Source: Leptospira sp.
GTDB lineage: Bacteria; Spirochaetota; Leptospiria; Leptospirales; Leptospiraceae
Length of the DNA stretch: 64,000 bases
Assembly (NCBI GenBank): GCA_002786225.1
Contig: PEQN01000004.1
Coordinates: 21,915 to 85,914 of the forward strand
Direction: 5' to 3'
The position numbers and the translations under genes are program-made. The notes below the pieces were generated by a model, which did not search any database, had not been told where the DNA came from, and worked only from the letters and a program-made list of their open reading frames with translations. Below are positions 9,368-17,237 of this stretch, one piece after another (the first letter of the stretch is position 1; each line of letters opens with the position of its first letter).

Positions 9368-9490
9368 TGACCTTTTGGTCTATGACAATCATGGCTACCG
9401 TTTCTCTCTTCAGCAATGAAGAGAATGGACGAAAGTAAATGTTCCCGTTTTGCTTTTCTCCAGAATGGCTCTAATCAAACAATTTTTCCC
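9368..9490 (-). promoter_or_regulatory. Right-hand array flank, candidate leader
   Basis: This non-coding flank lies upstream of the array on its transcribed strand. Nearest the array are a GACC-TTTT-GGTC hairpin (9369-9380) and a perfect 8-bp stem with a GCAA tetraloop (9405-9424). A block at about 9430-9485 (TTTTGCTTTTCTCCAGAATG and following bases) recurs at 10214-10262 beside a solitary repeat, which argues that it is a leader element. On the - strand TGGAGA, 18 nt, TTTACT is a weak promoter candidate. The degenerate adjoining repeat is unusual for an active leader, so this could instead be a retired leader or the trailer. Confidence 0.5.
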
Positions 9491-9540
9491 GTTGACTAAG
9501 ATTGGATTGACTATTTCTACGAAAAATATAGGCTATTACT

Positions 9541-9834
9541 ATGAAACTTTCTGAAGGAGTTCCTTACTATGCATTTTCATTAATGGATAGAGTTAAGCTA
9601 GATCCGTTGGAAATAGATTTTATTGTTTATAAAATAATAAAGAATCCGATTCGGGAAAACGAAATCGAATTTATCAGAAAAGCAAAATCAATTTCTGCAA
9701 TCTATGAAAATCATGATATTCCAGATGTTGACCACTGGGCTTACCATTCCAAAGAAATTTCTGCTGGAAAATATCCTCTAGAACTCTTACCAGAGCATGT
9801 AAGACCACTTGCTCAAAAGCTCTATTACAACTAA
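9541..9834 (+). CDS. Unrecognised 97-aa protein beside the CRISPR array
   Basis: I do not recognise this protein. It is a clean 97-codon frame with an ATG start. It is soluble, with no signal peptide, membrane segment or cysteines, and charged. It contains KLDPLEIDFIVYKIIKNP in its first half and an aromatic and His-rich stretch (DVDHWAYHSKEI) before a Leu/Pro-rich C terminus ending LYYN. The ribosome site is weak (TAGG about 10 nt upstream). It sits alone between the right array flank and the solitary repeat with its second flank copy. A CRISPR accessory or regulatory protein, an anti-CRISPR or an unrelated cargo gene are all open; nothing seen favours one. Confidence 0.6.
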   Translation: MKLSEGVPYYAFSLMDRVKLDPLEIDFIVYKIIKNPIRENEIEFIRKAKSISAIYENHDIPDVDHWAYHSKEISAGKYPLELLPEHVRPLAQKLYYN

Positions 9835-10137
9835 AAACAATTCCAAAGAGATCTATTTCTTGATTTGATTTTCAGATCGTTTGACGACGTGTGATACTGT
9901 CGTATTGCTCATTCATCCGTACTCTGGTAATCTTATATTAAAGATGCCGAACGAAGCAATTAGATATGATCGAGCAACGATCGAGCTGGTAGAGTCAACC
10001 GATGAATTCATGAGATTCAAGGTTGCTCTCGCTCAACCCGGAGTTTACTCTTTCATTTCCCCACATGCGTAGGGTTGAACCGTATGCGCCTATTACTCCA
10101 TGGATTTTTTCCATTTGATAAAAATCTTCTGCATCTA
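9835..10137. other. 303-bp stretch with no convincing gene
   Basis: It contains a 63-codon TTG-initiated frame on + (9881-10072, ending VYSFISPHA) whose codons look richer in G+C than the surroundings. It has no ribosome site and I recognise no family, so it may be a decayed gene fragment. The other frames crossing it run into the solitary repeat and look spurious. No terminator or RNA structure was noticed. Confidence 0.35.
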
Positions 10138-10174
10138 CCATCATGTTCAGTCTTGAGATTCGATCAACTGAAAC
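10138..10174 (-). repeat. Solitary perfect CRISPR repeat
   Basis: A 37-nt sequence identical to the array consensus, 770 nt to the right of the last array repeat and in the same orientation. No second repeat lies at spacer distance on either side. It is followed on the right by a copy of the array flank, so it looks like a leader plus a single repeat: an empty or collapsed mini-array, or the founder of the main array. Confidence 0.95.
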
Positions 10175-10275
10175 TAACTTATGCGCTTCTGTTGGTTTTT
10201 TCTGTTGTAGATACGAAACTATATGCTCCCATTTTGCTTTTCTCCAGACTGGCTCTAATCGAACCAAGTTAGAGC
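10175..10275 (-). promoter_or_regulatory. Second copy of the array flank (leader-like)
   Basis: About 50 bases (10214-10262) align with 9430-9478 at roughly 80 percent identity, including TTTTGCTTTTCTCCAGACTG against TTTTGCTTTTCTCCAGAATG. On the - strand TGGAGA, 18 nt, TATAGT is a plausible promoter and is better than in the other copy. Transcription would enter the solitary repeat after about 40 nt. A 7-bp inverted repeat (10252-10258 with 10269-10275, GCTCTAA and TTAGAGC) borders it. The distance from repeat to block is about 20 nt shorter than at the array. Confidence 0.5.
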
Positions 10276-10330
10276 TGATATTTAAAAATCCTTGATAATA
10301 AAATCCATATATTATATAAAAGAATAAGCT

Positions 10331-10495
10331 ATGAAAGATAAAGCAACTCACGTTAAAGTAATACCAAGCAAATCAGAAAGCAAGAAACTGAGAAAGTTGA
10401 TTGAAGACATCGAAAAGTATGGTGGTGAGTTCGATTTAAGAAAGGCGAAATATTCAGATGGATCTACTATCAAAGATAAAAAAAATAAAGGATAG
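10331..10495 (+). CDS. Small hypothetical protein, 54 aa
   Basis: A short frame with an ATG start and TAG stop, encoding a Lys-rich, soluble, probably helical peptide that starts MKDKATHVKVIPSKSESKK and contains RKLIEDIEKYGGEFDLRKAK. The composition looks like protein rather than chance. The ribosome site is poor. No family is recognised. It is the last frame before the convergent lipoprotein genes. Its nearness to the solitary repeat may be fortuitous. Confidence 0.45.
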   Translation: MKDKATHVKVIPSKSESKKLRKLIEDIEKYGGEFDLRKAKYSDGSTIKDKKNKG

Positions 10496-10617
10496 ATCTG
10501 ATTCAATTATTATTACTTCAATCGAATAGCTGCATTCATGATTAAAATATCGTAATAACTATAATTGTATTTTTCATTTCATAAAGTTTCTAACCACTCG
10601 ATAAGCAGCATACAGAA

Positions 10618-11751
10618 CTACAATCCGCAGCTCGTAGTGGTAGATGTTAGATTGTATTTAAGACGTAAATAGCAGAATACTTTATCAATTTCATTTTGCG
10701 ATAGGGCTGTATTGAAATACAATAACTCAGCTATATCTGCATCTAAGAATCCATTGGATATAAAGGCTTGTCCTGGGCTTGTTCCCCCCGAATAATCTTG
10801 CAATCCTGCGGTGACATTTCCTTTTAAATCCCCATTCCAGAATTCATTTTGACTTGCTAAGAGGTTCTGCACACTTCCTATAGCAAGATACTGATTCTGG
10901 GGCAAGGGTGATCCAGAAATGGTATAGCAAGTTAAGTTATTTCTACATTGCTGGTAGATACCTGTAGGATGAGTGATCCCCATCTCCCTTCCATCCGTAA
11001 TATGAAGATTAAAGATACTAGAACCGATCGCATTGGTCAGTATCCATTTCATGACAACAAAAAAGCTACCACTATTGCTCACATAAAGACCAGTCCCTCC
11101 ACCTAATAGCTGTAATCTTTGGGAAGTCGCTTGTCGAAATTGAATGGCGGGAAGATTGTTGATCTGATTAATTTTATAGCTTGGTCTTGCCGATACTACA
11201 GCCTGTGGCAATGAATTTCCAAAACCGCTTAAATCATTCCAGCTTACTACTGGATCTCCATCATTGAGAGTGAGTGAATCAGCTCTTAACCAAATCCTTA
11301 GAGAACCTGAACCATAAGTCCTCGGCGCAGTTAGAGTCACTGTATAATCTTGCGAAGATCCGTCTCTAGCTGTGACTTTATAAATTAAATTCGTAGTATA
11401 TGAATTCACACTCACTCCACTTTGTTGCTCTAGACCCGAAACGGTGACTGAACTTCCTGTGGTGGTGAAATGAGCGATTAGGGGAGAGAAACTTGTCAAA
11501 GTTTCTGAAGCTAGATTGATCTGATTGCCTGAAATAATACCTGTTAAACCTAAAGAAGGGATTGAATAAGAAGTAATTTCTTTTCTTGATAAACTTGGAT
11601 CTGTCCCGCAAGGTAGACTGTTTAATCCTAGGGCAAGCTTTATGGCAAATGCATTTAAATAAGTGCTGGAACTTGGATCACAGGGATTCTTAATATTTGG
11701 GAAGGAACAACCATAAGTTAAGCAAAAAGTTAAGAAAATAAATAATTTCAT
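10618..11751 (-). CDS. Lipoprotein with DUF5018 and LamG/concanavalin-like domains
   Basis: Probable outer-surface lipoprotein of 377 aa. A short signal sequence ends in LTYGC (Cys15), a relaxed spirochaetal lipobox. An N-terminal module carries PCDPSSSTYLNAFAIKLALG and a second Cys-Gly. It resembles the N terminus of the next lipoprotein gene (11817-13100). Residues about 55-140 look like DUF5018 (KEITSYSIPSLGLTG and a closing DGSSQDYTVTLT). Residues about 145-370 begin LRIWLRADSLTLNDGDPVV and resemble the concanavalin A-like lectin/glucanase fold common in secreted carbohydrate-binding proteins. The ligand is unknown. It is leftward, 65 nt after the neighbouring lipoprotein gene, and may be cotranscribed with it. 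Confidence 0.85.
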   Translation of the reverse strand: MKLFIFLTFCLTYGCSFPNIKNPCDPSSSTYLNAFAIKLALGLNSLPCGTDPSLSRKEITSYSIPSLGLTGIISGNQINLASETLTSFSPLIAHFTTTGSSVTVSGLEQQSGVSVNSYTTNLIYKVTARDGSSQDYTVTLTAPRTYGSGSLRIWLRADSLTLNDGDPVVSWNDLSGFGNSLPQAVVSARPSYKINQINNLPAIQFRQATSQRLQLLGGGTGLYVSNSGSFFVVMKWILTNAIGSSIFNLHITDGREMGITHPTGIYQQCRNNLTCYTISGSPLPQNQYLAIGSVQNLLASQNEFWNGDLKGNVTAGLQDYSGGTSPGQAFISNGFLDADIAELLYFNTALSQNEIDKVFCYLRLKYNLTSTTTSCGL

Positions 11752-11816
11752 AATAGATAAATTTTCTAGACTTAGATAAGCAATAATTTGATTTATTCTA
11801 AAATTGTAAATATAAA

Positions 11817-13100
11817 TTAAAACTTATTCAAATAAGCAGATTCTAAAATAGCAGGACAAAGAGATCCTTTAGATTTTGGGTCAATGATCAGAACAGAGTT
11901 TAAAGTTGTTGAAAATGGAATTCCATAAATCTTTCCATTGGGTGCAAGGATTCCACCATTCCATTGGTTAACTCCCACAGGAACTGTAACAGATGTGACA
12001 TCAGATGTATTTGATTTTGGATCAATAATCAAAACACGATCACTGCTTGCAGGAATACCATAGATTTTACCATTAGCACCAAGCACTCCACCTATCCATT
12101 TAGTTGTGCCTGCAGGTACTGTAATCGCAGAAGTATTAGCAGTATTATTCTTAGGATCAAGTATCAACACATTTGATGCATCATTCGGAATTCCATAAAT
12201 TTTCCCATTGGGGCCAAGAACCCCATTTGACCAAAGAAATGAACCACTAAGTCCTGTTATGGTAGTCGTATCTGCAGTATTGGTTGAAGGGTCTATTATC
12301 AACACTGGATCAGAAAGATGATAAGGCATTCCATAAATTTTTCCATTGGGAGCAAGAACACTACGCGACCATTTATTCGTTGATGCGGACAAGCCAGAAA
12401 TTGTTGTAGTATTTGCGGTATTATTACTTGGATCTATGATTAGCACACTGGTGCTATCGGATGGAATTCCGTATATTTTTCCGTTAGGTGCAAGGACACC
12501 ACTTGTCCATTTAGATCCTGCTCCAAGTCCTGATATTGATGTTGTATTTGCAGTGTTAGTTTCAGGATCTATAATCAAAACACTCCCACTTGCAAAAGGA
12601 ATTCCGTAAATTTTTCCATTGGGAGCAAGAACACCACCATTCCATTTTGTTCCACCAGCGCCTAGACCTGTGATGGTAGTGGCATCTGAGGTATTTGTAC
12701 TAGGATCTATAATCAAAACAGATGCAGAGTTGTATGGAATTCCATAGATTTTTCCATTCGAAGCTAGAACTCCACCCGACCATCGAAACGATCCACCAGG
12801 AACGACGATGGAAGTTGTATCAATAGTAGGAATCCCAGTTTCACCTAAATTAGCCTGGGTATTTAATTCGTCTAGGAATGCTTGAGCAAATTCTGGTTTT
12901 ATAATTTGGTCTCTACCAAGATTGCAAAGATTAGTACTCTTTTTGGGAATTGATATTCCACAATGAGGAGAAGTGTCCCCTAGTATGGACTTAATTATCA
13001 TTGTATTTGAGAAAGAAGGTGCACTCAAATCACAAGGGCTGTCAAGCTTTGCTGGTGAACAGGCAAATAGCAAAAATATCAATGAAATAAAATGTTTCAT
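11817..13100 (-). CDS. Lipoprotein with seven propeller-like repeats
   Basis: Surface lipoprotein of 427 aa. The signal peptide ends LLFAC (Cys14). A short N-terminal module SPCDLSAPSFSNT with a later HCG resembles that of the adjacent lipoprotein. From about residue 105 come seven repeats of roughly 43-45 aa, each with a GGVLAPNGKIYGIP core and a VLIIDPxTNT strand; this predicts a seven-bladed beta-propeller with binding or scaffold roles. The repeats are very alike, which suggests recent amplification or gene conversion. It is divergent from the histidine kinase gene across 291 nt. No catalytic motif was seen and the function is unknown. Confidence 0.85.
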   Translation of the reverse strand: MKHFISLIFLLFACSPAKLDSPCDLSAPSFSNTMIIKSILGDTSPHCGISIPKKSTNLCNLGRDQIIKPEFAQAFLDELNTQANLGETGIPTIDTTSIVVPGGSFRWSGGVLASNGKIYGIPYNSASVLIIDPSTNTSDATTITGLGAGGTKWNGGVLAPNGKIYGIPFASGSVLIIDPETNTANTTSISGLGAGSKWTSGVLAPNGKIYGIPSDSTSVLIIDPSNNTANTTTISGLSASTNKWSRSVLAPNGKIYGMPYHLSDPVLIIDPSTNTADTTTITGLSGSFLWSNGVLGPNGKIYGIPNDASNVLILDPKNNTANTSAITVPAGTTKWIGGVLGANGKIYGIPASSDRVLIIDPKSNTSDVTSVTVPVGVNQWNGGILAPNGKIYGIPFSTTLNSVLIIDPKSKGSLCPAILESAYLNKF

Positions 13101-13391
13101 ACTTTTTCTGTAATTTAACTTTCAATATCTTGAATATTATGTCAAGGCAAAAGTAACAAATTGTCCATATTTTATCCTTGTGTGCCTTAGGATTAAATTA
13201 ATAGAATAAACTGGATAGGCTTTTAATCATCAGCATAATTCCCTGTTTCAAATAAAACCCTTTCATCAATAAATTATTTTCATTGTAGAAATATGAACCT
13301 ATTTTCTAAATGATACAGAGATTTACGATTAATGTAGAATTTTAGTTGTTGTTACATTTCGTAATTTTATCTACCTTCAAGGATAAGCAAA

Positions 13392-14831
13392 ATGGATTTA
13401 AATGATCTATCCTATAAAAAATTACATATTTTGCTTGTTGAAGATGAACCTCTCATTGCTCTTCACGAGAAAATCGAGTTACAAAACCGTGGTTATTCAG
13501 TAGAGCATGCATTAAGTGGAGAAGAAGCAATTGAATTAATTCGAAATGATGCATTTCCTTTCGATCTCATTCTAATGGATATTGATCTAGGAGAAGGACT
13601 CGATGGTACTGAGACAGCTGAAAAGATTTTAGAAATTTCAGATATACCTATAGTCTTTCTATCTTCTCATACAGAACCTGAGATTATCAATAAGACGGAA
13701 AAGATAACCTATTATGGTTACGTAGTGAAGAATTCTGGAATGGTGATTATTGAAGCCTCAATAAAGATGGCGATGAAACTTTATAAAGCAAAAGTGGAAT
13801 TGACTGAAACAAAGATCAAAATCCAAGAAAATGAAGCTCGCCTACTAGAAGCCCAATTAGCTGCAAAAGTAGGAAGCTGGCAGACTAACCTTTCGAATAT
13901 GGAAGTTATTTGGTCAGAAGAAACATACCATATTTTTGAATTAGATTCCAAAACATTTAAGGCATCTCATGAAGCTTTTCTAGATTATGTGCATCCAGAA
14001 GATCGTATACAAGTTGATGAAGCATTCAAAAATTCATTTTCTATTGATTCATTTAACACGCTAGAACACAGAATTATAACTTCCAAAGGCAATCTCAAAT
14101 ATGTAGAGGAACGTTGGCGTATCATACGCGATATAGAAAATATACCAATATTAGCGATTGGAACCTGCCAAGATATTACGAAGAGAAAAAAGGATGAGGA
14201 TGAGATCAAGAGGCAATTGAATGAGAAGGAAATTCTGTTAAAGGAAGTTCACCATCGAATCAAAAACAATATCCTATCTCTAGAGAGCCTTTTATCTCTG
14301 CACGCAAGTTCAACGAATATTCCAGAAGCTAGAAATGCAATCAACGAATCCATTACACAAGTACAAAGCATTCGAGTTTTGTACGATAAATTATTAATGA
14401 ATGATACTTACCAAGAAGTCTCAGTTAAGCTTTATATGGACAGCTTAATAGAATCCTTGCTTTTGGTTTTTCCTGAAAGTAAAAGGATAAAATTAGAAAA
14501 ATCAATAAGCGATTTTAATCTTCCTTCTAAAGTTGTAATCAATATTGGAATTATCTTTAATGAATTAATAACAAATATTTTTAAATATGCCTTTCAAGGA
14601 ATTGCAGATCCCCGTTTATTTATTCAACTGATCAAATCAGAAAATACTATAACTCTCACAATTAAAGATAATGGAATCGGTTTTAATGAACAGGAAAATA
14701 GGGACAAATCTCCAGGATTTGGACTAACTATAGTTAGAATGCTTACAGAGCAACTCAAAGGAACCTTTATTTCTGAAAATGATCATGGCAATAGATCGGT
14801 CTTAACATTTACAATTTCACTAGACAAATAA
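13392..14831 (+). CDS. Hybrid receiver-PAS histidine kinase (HisKA_2 type)
   Basis: Cytoplasmic signalling protein of 479 aa. The receiver domain (about 10-128) has acid pocket VEDEP (Glu17, Asp18), phosphoacceptor Asp63 in LMDIDLG and Lys113. A coiled linker (130-155) leads to a PAS_3 domain (about 157-265, ending in a typical QDITKRK). HisKA_2 follows with EVHHRIKNN (His287/288), then HATPase with NELITNIFKYAF, DNGIGF and GFGLTIV. There is no membrane segment, so it receives its input through the receiver or PAS domain. AAGGA is well placed before ATG 13392. No cognate regulator is adjacent; the output partner is unknown. Confidence 0.93.
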   Translation: MDLNDLSYKKLHILLVEDEPLIALHEKIELQNRGYSVEHALSGEEAIELIRNDAFPFDLILMDIDLGEGLDGTETAEKILEISDIPIVFLSSHTEPEIINKTEKITYYGYVVKNSGMVIIEASIKMAMKLYKAKVELTETKIKIQENEARLLEAQLAAKVGSWQTNLSNMEVIWSEETYHIFELDSKTFKASHEAFLDYVHPEDRIQVDEAFKNSFSIDSFNTLEHRIITSKGNLKYVEERWRIIRDIENIPILAIGTCQDITKRKKDEDEIKRQLNEKEILLKEVHHRIKNNILSLESLLSLHASSTNIPEARNAINESITQVQSIRVLYDKLLMNDTYQEVSVKLYMDSLIESLLLVFPESKRIKLEKSISDFNLPSKVVINIGIIFNELITNIFKYAFQGIADPRLFIQLIKSENTITLTIKDNGIGFNEQENRDKSPGFGLTIVRMLTEQLKGTFISENDHGNRSVLTFTISLDK

Positions 14832-14858
14832 ATTAAGGTATTTCATTTTTATCCATAG

Positions 14859-15848
14859 ATGCATCCTTTCTCTCGCAACCTTAGAAGACTCTTTTTTAGA
14901 TTAGTAAGCGGGGGTTTCACACAGACTATCCTTTCTGGAGTTGGTTATATTTCACCTAGATTCATAGATTTACACCATCGATCCGTGCTATTCGAATTTG
15001 AAACAACTGATAAGAACAAATTTCGGGGATATTTTAATAAATCAAAACTAGAATGCTCTAAAGCCTTAGTTATACTACTGCATGGATGGGAAGGTTCTTC
15101 TCAATCTAGCTATATACTAAAAACATTGTATAGCTTACACGAAAATGGATTTGATGTTATCCGTTTGGATTTTTTGGATCATGGAGATACCCAATCTTGG
15201 AATGAACAAATTTTTCATGGAAATTTATTACAAGAACATTTCAAAGCTATAGAATGGATCAGCCAAACCTTTGCCAAATTCCAAGAGGTTCATCTTATAG
15301 GCTTTTCTTTAGGAGGCAATTATTCTATCAGAATTGCACTAAGCAATCTTAGTAAAAAAATTCCGAATCTTCATCATACGATTGCTATCTCACCGGCTCT
15401 TAGTCCTGAGAAGGCTACTTTCATGATGGATCAATATAAAATCCTTGGTAGATATTTTCTGAATAAATGGATGAATTCAATAGATAAGAAAGTAAAAGCT
15501 CATCCTGGCTTATTTGAATTCGATGAAAGAAAAAAATACAAAACAGTTATGGATCTTACTGATTATATCGTTAGGAGAACAGGAAAGTTTGATAATGCAA
15601 AATCCTATTTCGATGCTTATACGGTATATCCTAAGGATTTCCATAAGATTTCCTCTCCCATAACATTGATTACTGCAAAAGATGATCCTATTATACCTGT
15701 AGAAGATTTTGAGAATTTATCTACTGAAGAGATGAGTGGTCTATTGAATGTAATTATTTTGCCTAGAGGTGGGCATAATGGTTTTTTTACTGATTCTTTA
15801 TCAAGGCCAGTCTATCTCAAATACATTCAGAAGATACTTTCGAGCTGA
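14859..15848 (+). CDS. Alpha/beta hydrolase, YheT-like
   Basis: A 329-aa serine hydrolase. The oxyanion segment VILLHGWEGS (about 71-80), nucleophile Ser150 in GFSLGGN, acid Asp275/276 in TAKDDPIIP and His306 in GGHNGFF form a complete triad. The GFSLGGN and RLDFLDHGDT pattern resembles the YheT/Eht group (esterases of acyl substrates), but the substrate cannot be read from sequence. It follows the kinase by 27 nt and precedes an AraC-type regulator by 8 nt on the same strand, so it may share their transcript. It is cytoplasmic or membrane-associated, with no signal peptide. Confidence 0.88.
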   Translation: MHPFSRNLRRLFFRLVSGGFTQTILSGVGYISPRFIDLHHRSVLFEFETTDKNKFRGYFNKSKLECSKALVILLHGWEGSSQSSYILKTLYSLHENGFDVIRLDFLDHGDTQSWNEQIFHGNLLQEHFKAIEWISQTFAKFQEVHLIGFSLGGNYSIRIALSNLSKKIPNLHHTIAISPALSPEKATFMMDQYKILGRYFLNKWMNSIDKKVKAHPGLFEFDERKKYKTVMDLTDYIVRRTGKFDNAKSYFDAYTVYPKDFHKISSPITLITAKDDPIIPVEDFENLSTEEMSGLLNVIILPRGGHNGFFTDSLSRPVYLKYIQKILSS

Positions 15849-15856
15849 AAGTTTTT

Positions 15857-16633
15857 ATGATTATTAAGAAATTATTTATCTTCAAAAATTCTTTCATTTA
15901 TGCTACCAATGCAACTTTGAAGAATGAATTGCATTCACATTACGCAAGTTCTCTTTTGATTTCATGGCCGAATTCATTTACAATTATAGACGAAGCTGGT
16001 CTCATACAAAAAAGCCAATTTGCTATAATAGGTTCCAACACCAAACATAGGTTAGAGTCAGAAAATTCGAATCTCATAGTTGCACAATGGGATCCACATG
16101 AATTAGAATTTAGCAATCAATCATCATGGATTAAGCGAAATCATATTCATATTCTAGCTTGGGATAGACTTGAGCATCTGCGAGCTGAATTAGATTCAGT
16201 CATAGATAAAGAATTGTCTTGCTTGCAAATTTACAGCCTTTACCAAAGAATCCACTCTACTTTGGGTTCAAGCAAAAGAAAGGTTTCCGATCTTGATCAT
16301 AGAATTAGAATGGTTTGCAATTACATACAAGCGAATTTGCTAGAACCTTTGCATGTGAAAATTTTAGCAAATCTTGCAGAATTATCAGAAACGCGCTTCA
16401 TGCATCTATTCAAAGAAGGAATTGGTATTCCTGTTAGGCGCTATGTGTTGTGGCAGAGGCTTTTTGGTGCAGCTAAGGAAATGCAGAAAGGGAAGAGTCT
16501 TACGGAAGCTGCTTATGAAGTAGGTTTTTCAGACCAAGCACATCTGAGTAGAACTTTCAAAGATATGCTTGGTGTACAGCCTTCCTTATTCTTGGGAGCT
16601 AGTTCTGGGGTTTCAATTCAATTATGCAACTGA
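15857..16633 (+). CDS. AraC-family transcriptional regulator
   Basis: A 258-aa DNA-binding protein. The N-terminal about 140 residues form a probable cupin-like sensor (YATNATLKNELHSHYASS with later HRL). The C-terminal about 100 residues are two helix-turn-helix units: LHVKILANLAELSETRFMH and the AraC signature region EAAYEVGFSDQAHLSRTFK followed by GVQPSLF. It starts 8 nt after the hydrolase gene and may regulate it. The 3' end overlaps the convergent Mpo1-like gene by 12 nt. The inducer is unknown. Confidence 0.9.
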   Translation: MIIKKLFIFKNSFIYATNATLKNELHSHYASSLLISWPNSFTIIDEAGLIQKSQFAIIGSNTKHRLESENSNLIVAQWDPHELEFSNQSSWIKRNHIHILAWDRLEHLRAELDSVIDKELSCLQIYSLYQRIHSTLGSSKRKVSDLDHRIRMVCNYIQANLLEPLHVKILANLAELSETRFMHLFKEGIGIPVRRYVLWQRLFGAAKEMQKGKSLTEAAYEVGFSDQAHLSRTFKDMLGVQPSLFLGASSGVSIQLCN

Positions 16634-17161
16634 CTTTGTGAATGTTTTGTAAACACCTCGTTCTTTGAGAATGGATTTTACTTGATCTTCTAAGTCTTTG
16701 CGAAATCCAAGTTCAAAGAATACATCAGCTACCACAAATAAAGGAGCAGAGACAAGTGCTTGGAAAAGATTATCTAAAAATGCTGGTCTGCTTTTCTCGA
16801 ATACATAATGTCCGTAAATTTGAGTTCCCCATCCCAAGATCTGGCCGCAAGCAAAGATAGCCCATACATAATTTGGATCCAAACTTGCTGAAAGCGAATT
16901 AGCCAGATACAAGATAGTTCCAAAAAGTACAGTTGCTACTAAGCTAAAAAGTAAATCTAAAGTAAAGTAATAACCTAGAACCAAGGCTCCCGCAACCATA
17001 GCTAGGGTAACTTGAAATCCTTGGATTGTAAATAAATTTACCCAACTAAGTACAAGCAGAAGACTAAATGAAATGGTTGGAACACCAATCACATGAATCC
17101 AGATATTTCTTTTTTCTTGGTGGTAGGCAGAATAGAATGCCATTTCTCGTGCAAATCTCAT
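16622..17161 (-). CDS. Mpo1-like (DUF962) membrane protein
   Basis: A 179-aa membrane protein with about four hydrophobic segments. The N-terminal YSAYHQEKRNIWIHVIGVP has the His and Asn-x-x-x-His pattern of the Mpo1/YGL010w family, whose yeast member is an iron-dependent dioxygenase of 2-hydroxy fatty acids; HYVFEKSRPAF near residue 120 is also conserved in that family. Length is typical. An AGGAG site sits just before the start codon. It is convergent with the AraC gene. A role in lipid metabolism is inferred from the family only. Confidence 0.82.
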   Translation of the reverse strand: MRFAREMAFYSAYHQEKRNIWIHVIGVPTISFSLLLVLSWVNLFTIQGFQVTLAMVAGALVLGYYFTLDLLFSLVATVLFGTILYLANSLSASLDPNYVWAIFACGQILGWGTQIYGHYVFEKSRPAFLDNLFQALVSAPLFVVADVFFELGFRKDLEDQVKSILKERGVYKTFTKSVA

Positions 17162-17237
17162 AAGGGTTCTCCTAAGAAAGTTTCAAATAGTTTAACAAGA
17201 TTTTTCTTGATTGTCTTGAATGAATCTGCTATTTCTT

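Noticed and set aside
7474..9419. Several open frames of 60-105 codons through the array on both strands, encoding repeated MFSLEIRSTET or SVDRISRLNMMV peptides
   Set aside because: These peptides are translations of the 37-nt CRISPR repeat; the frames are chance readings of a non-coding array.
9553..9564. 12-nt match (GAAGGAGTTCCT) between the start of the spacer at 8599 and the 97-aa gene, at the seed end
   Set aside because: Only 12 nt match, the flank is AGA rather than NGG, and roughly 0.3 such matches are expected by chance for 39 spacers in this window.
10252..10275. Inverted repeat GCTCTAA/TTAGAGC as a terminator
   Set aside because: No T tract follows on either strand; it may be structural or chance.
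9995..10351. A 118-codon - strand frame across the solitary repeat
   Set aside because: It contains the repeat-encoded peptide and no recognisable domain; most of it overlaps the flank copy.
13110..13125. TTGACA on the - strand before the propeller lipoprotein gene
   Set aside because: The hexamer at the right spacing (AAAGTT) is poor, so a promoter is not claimed.
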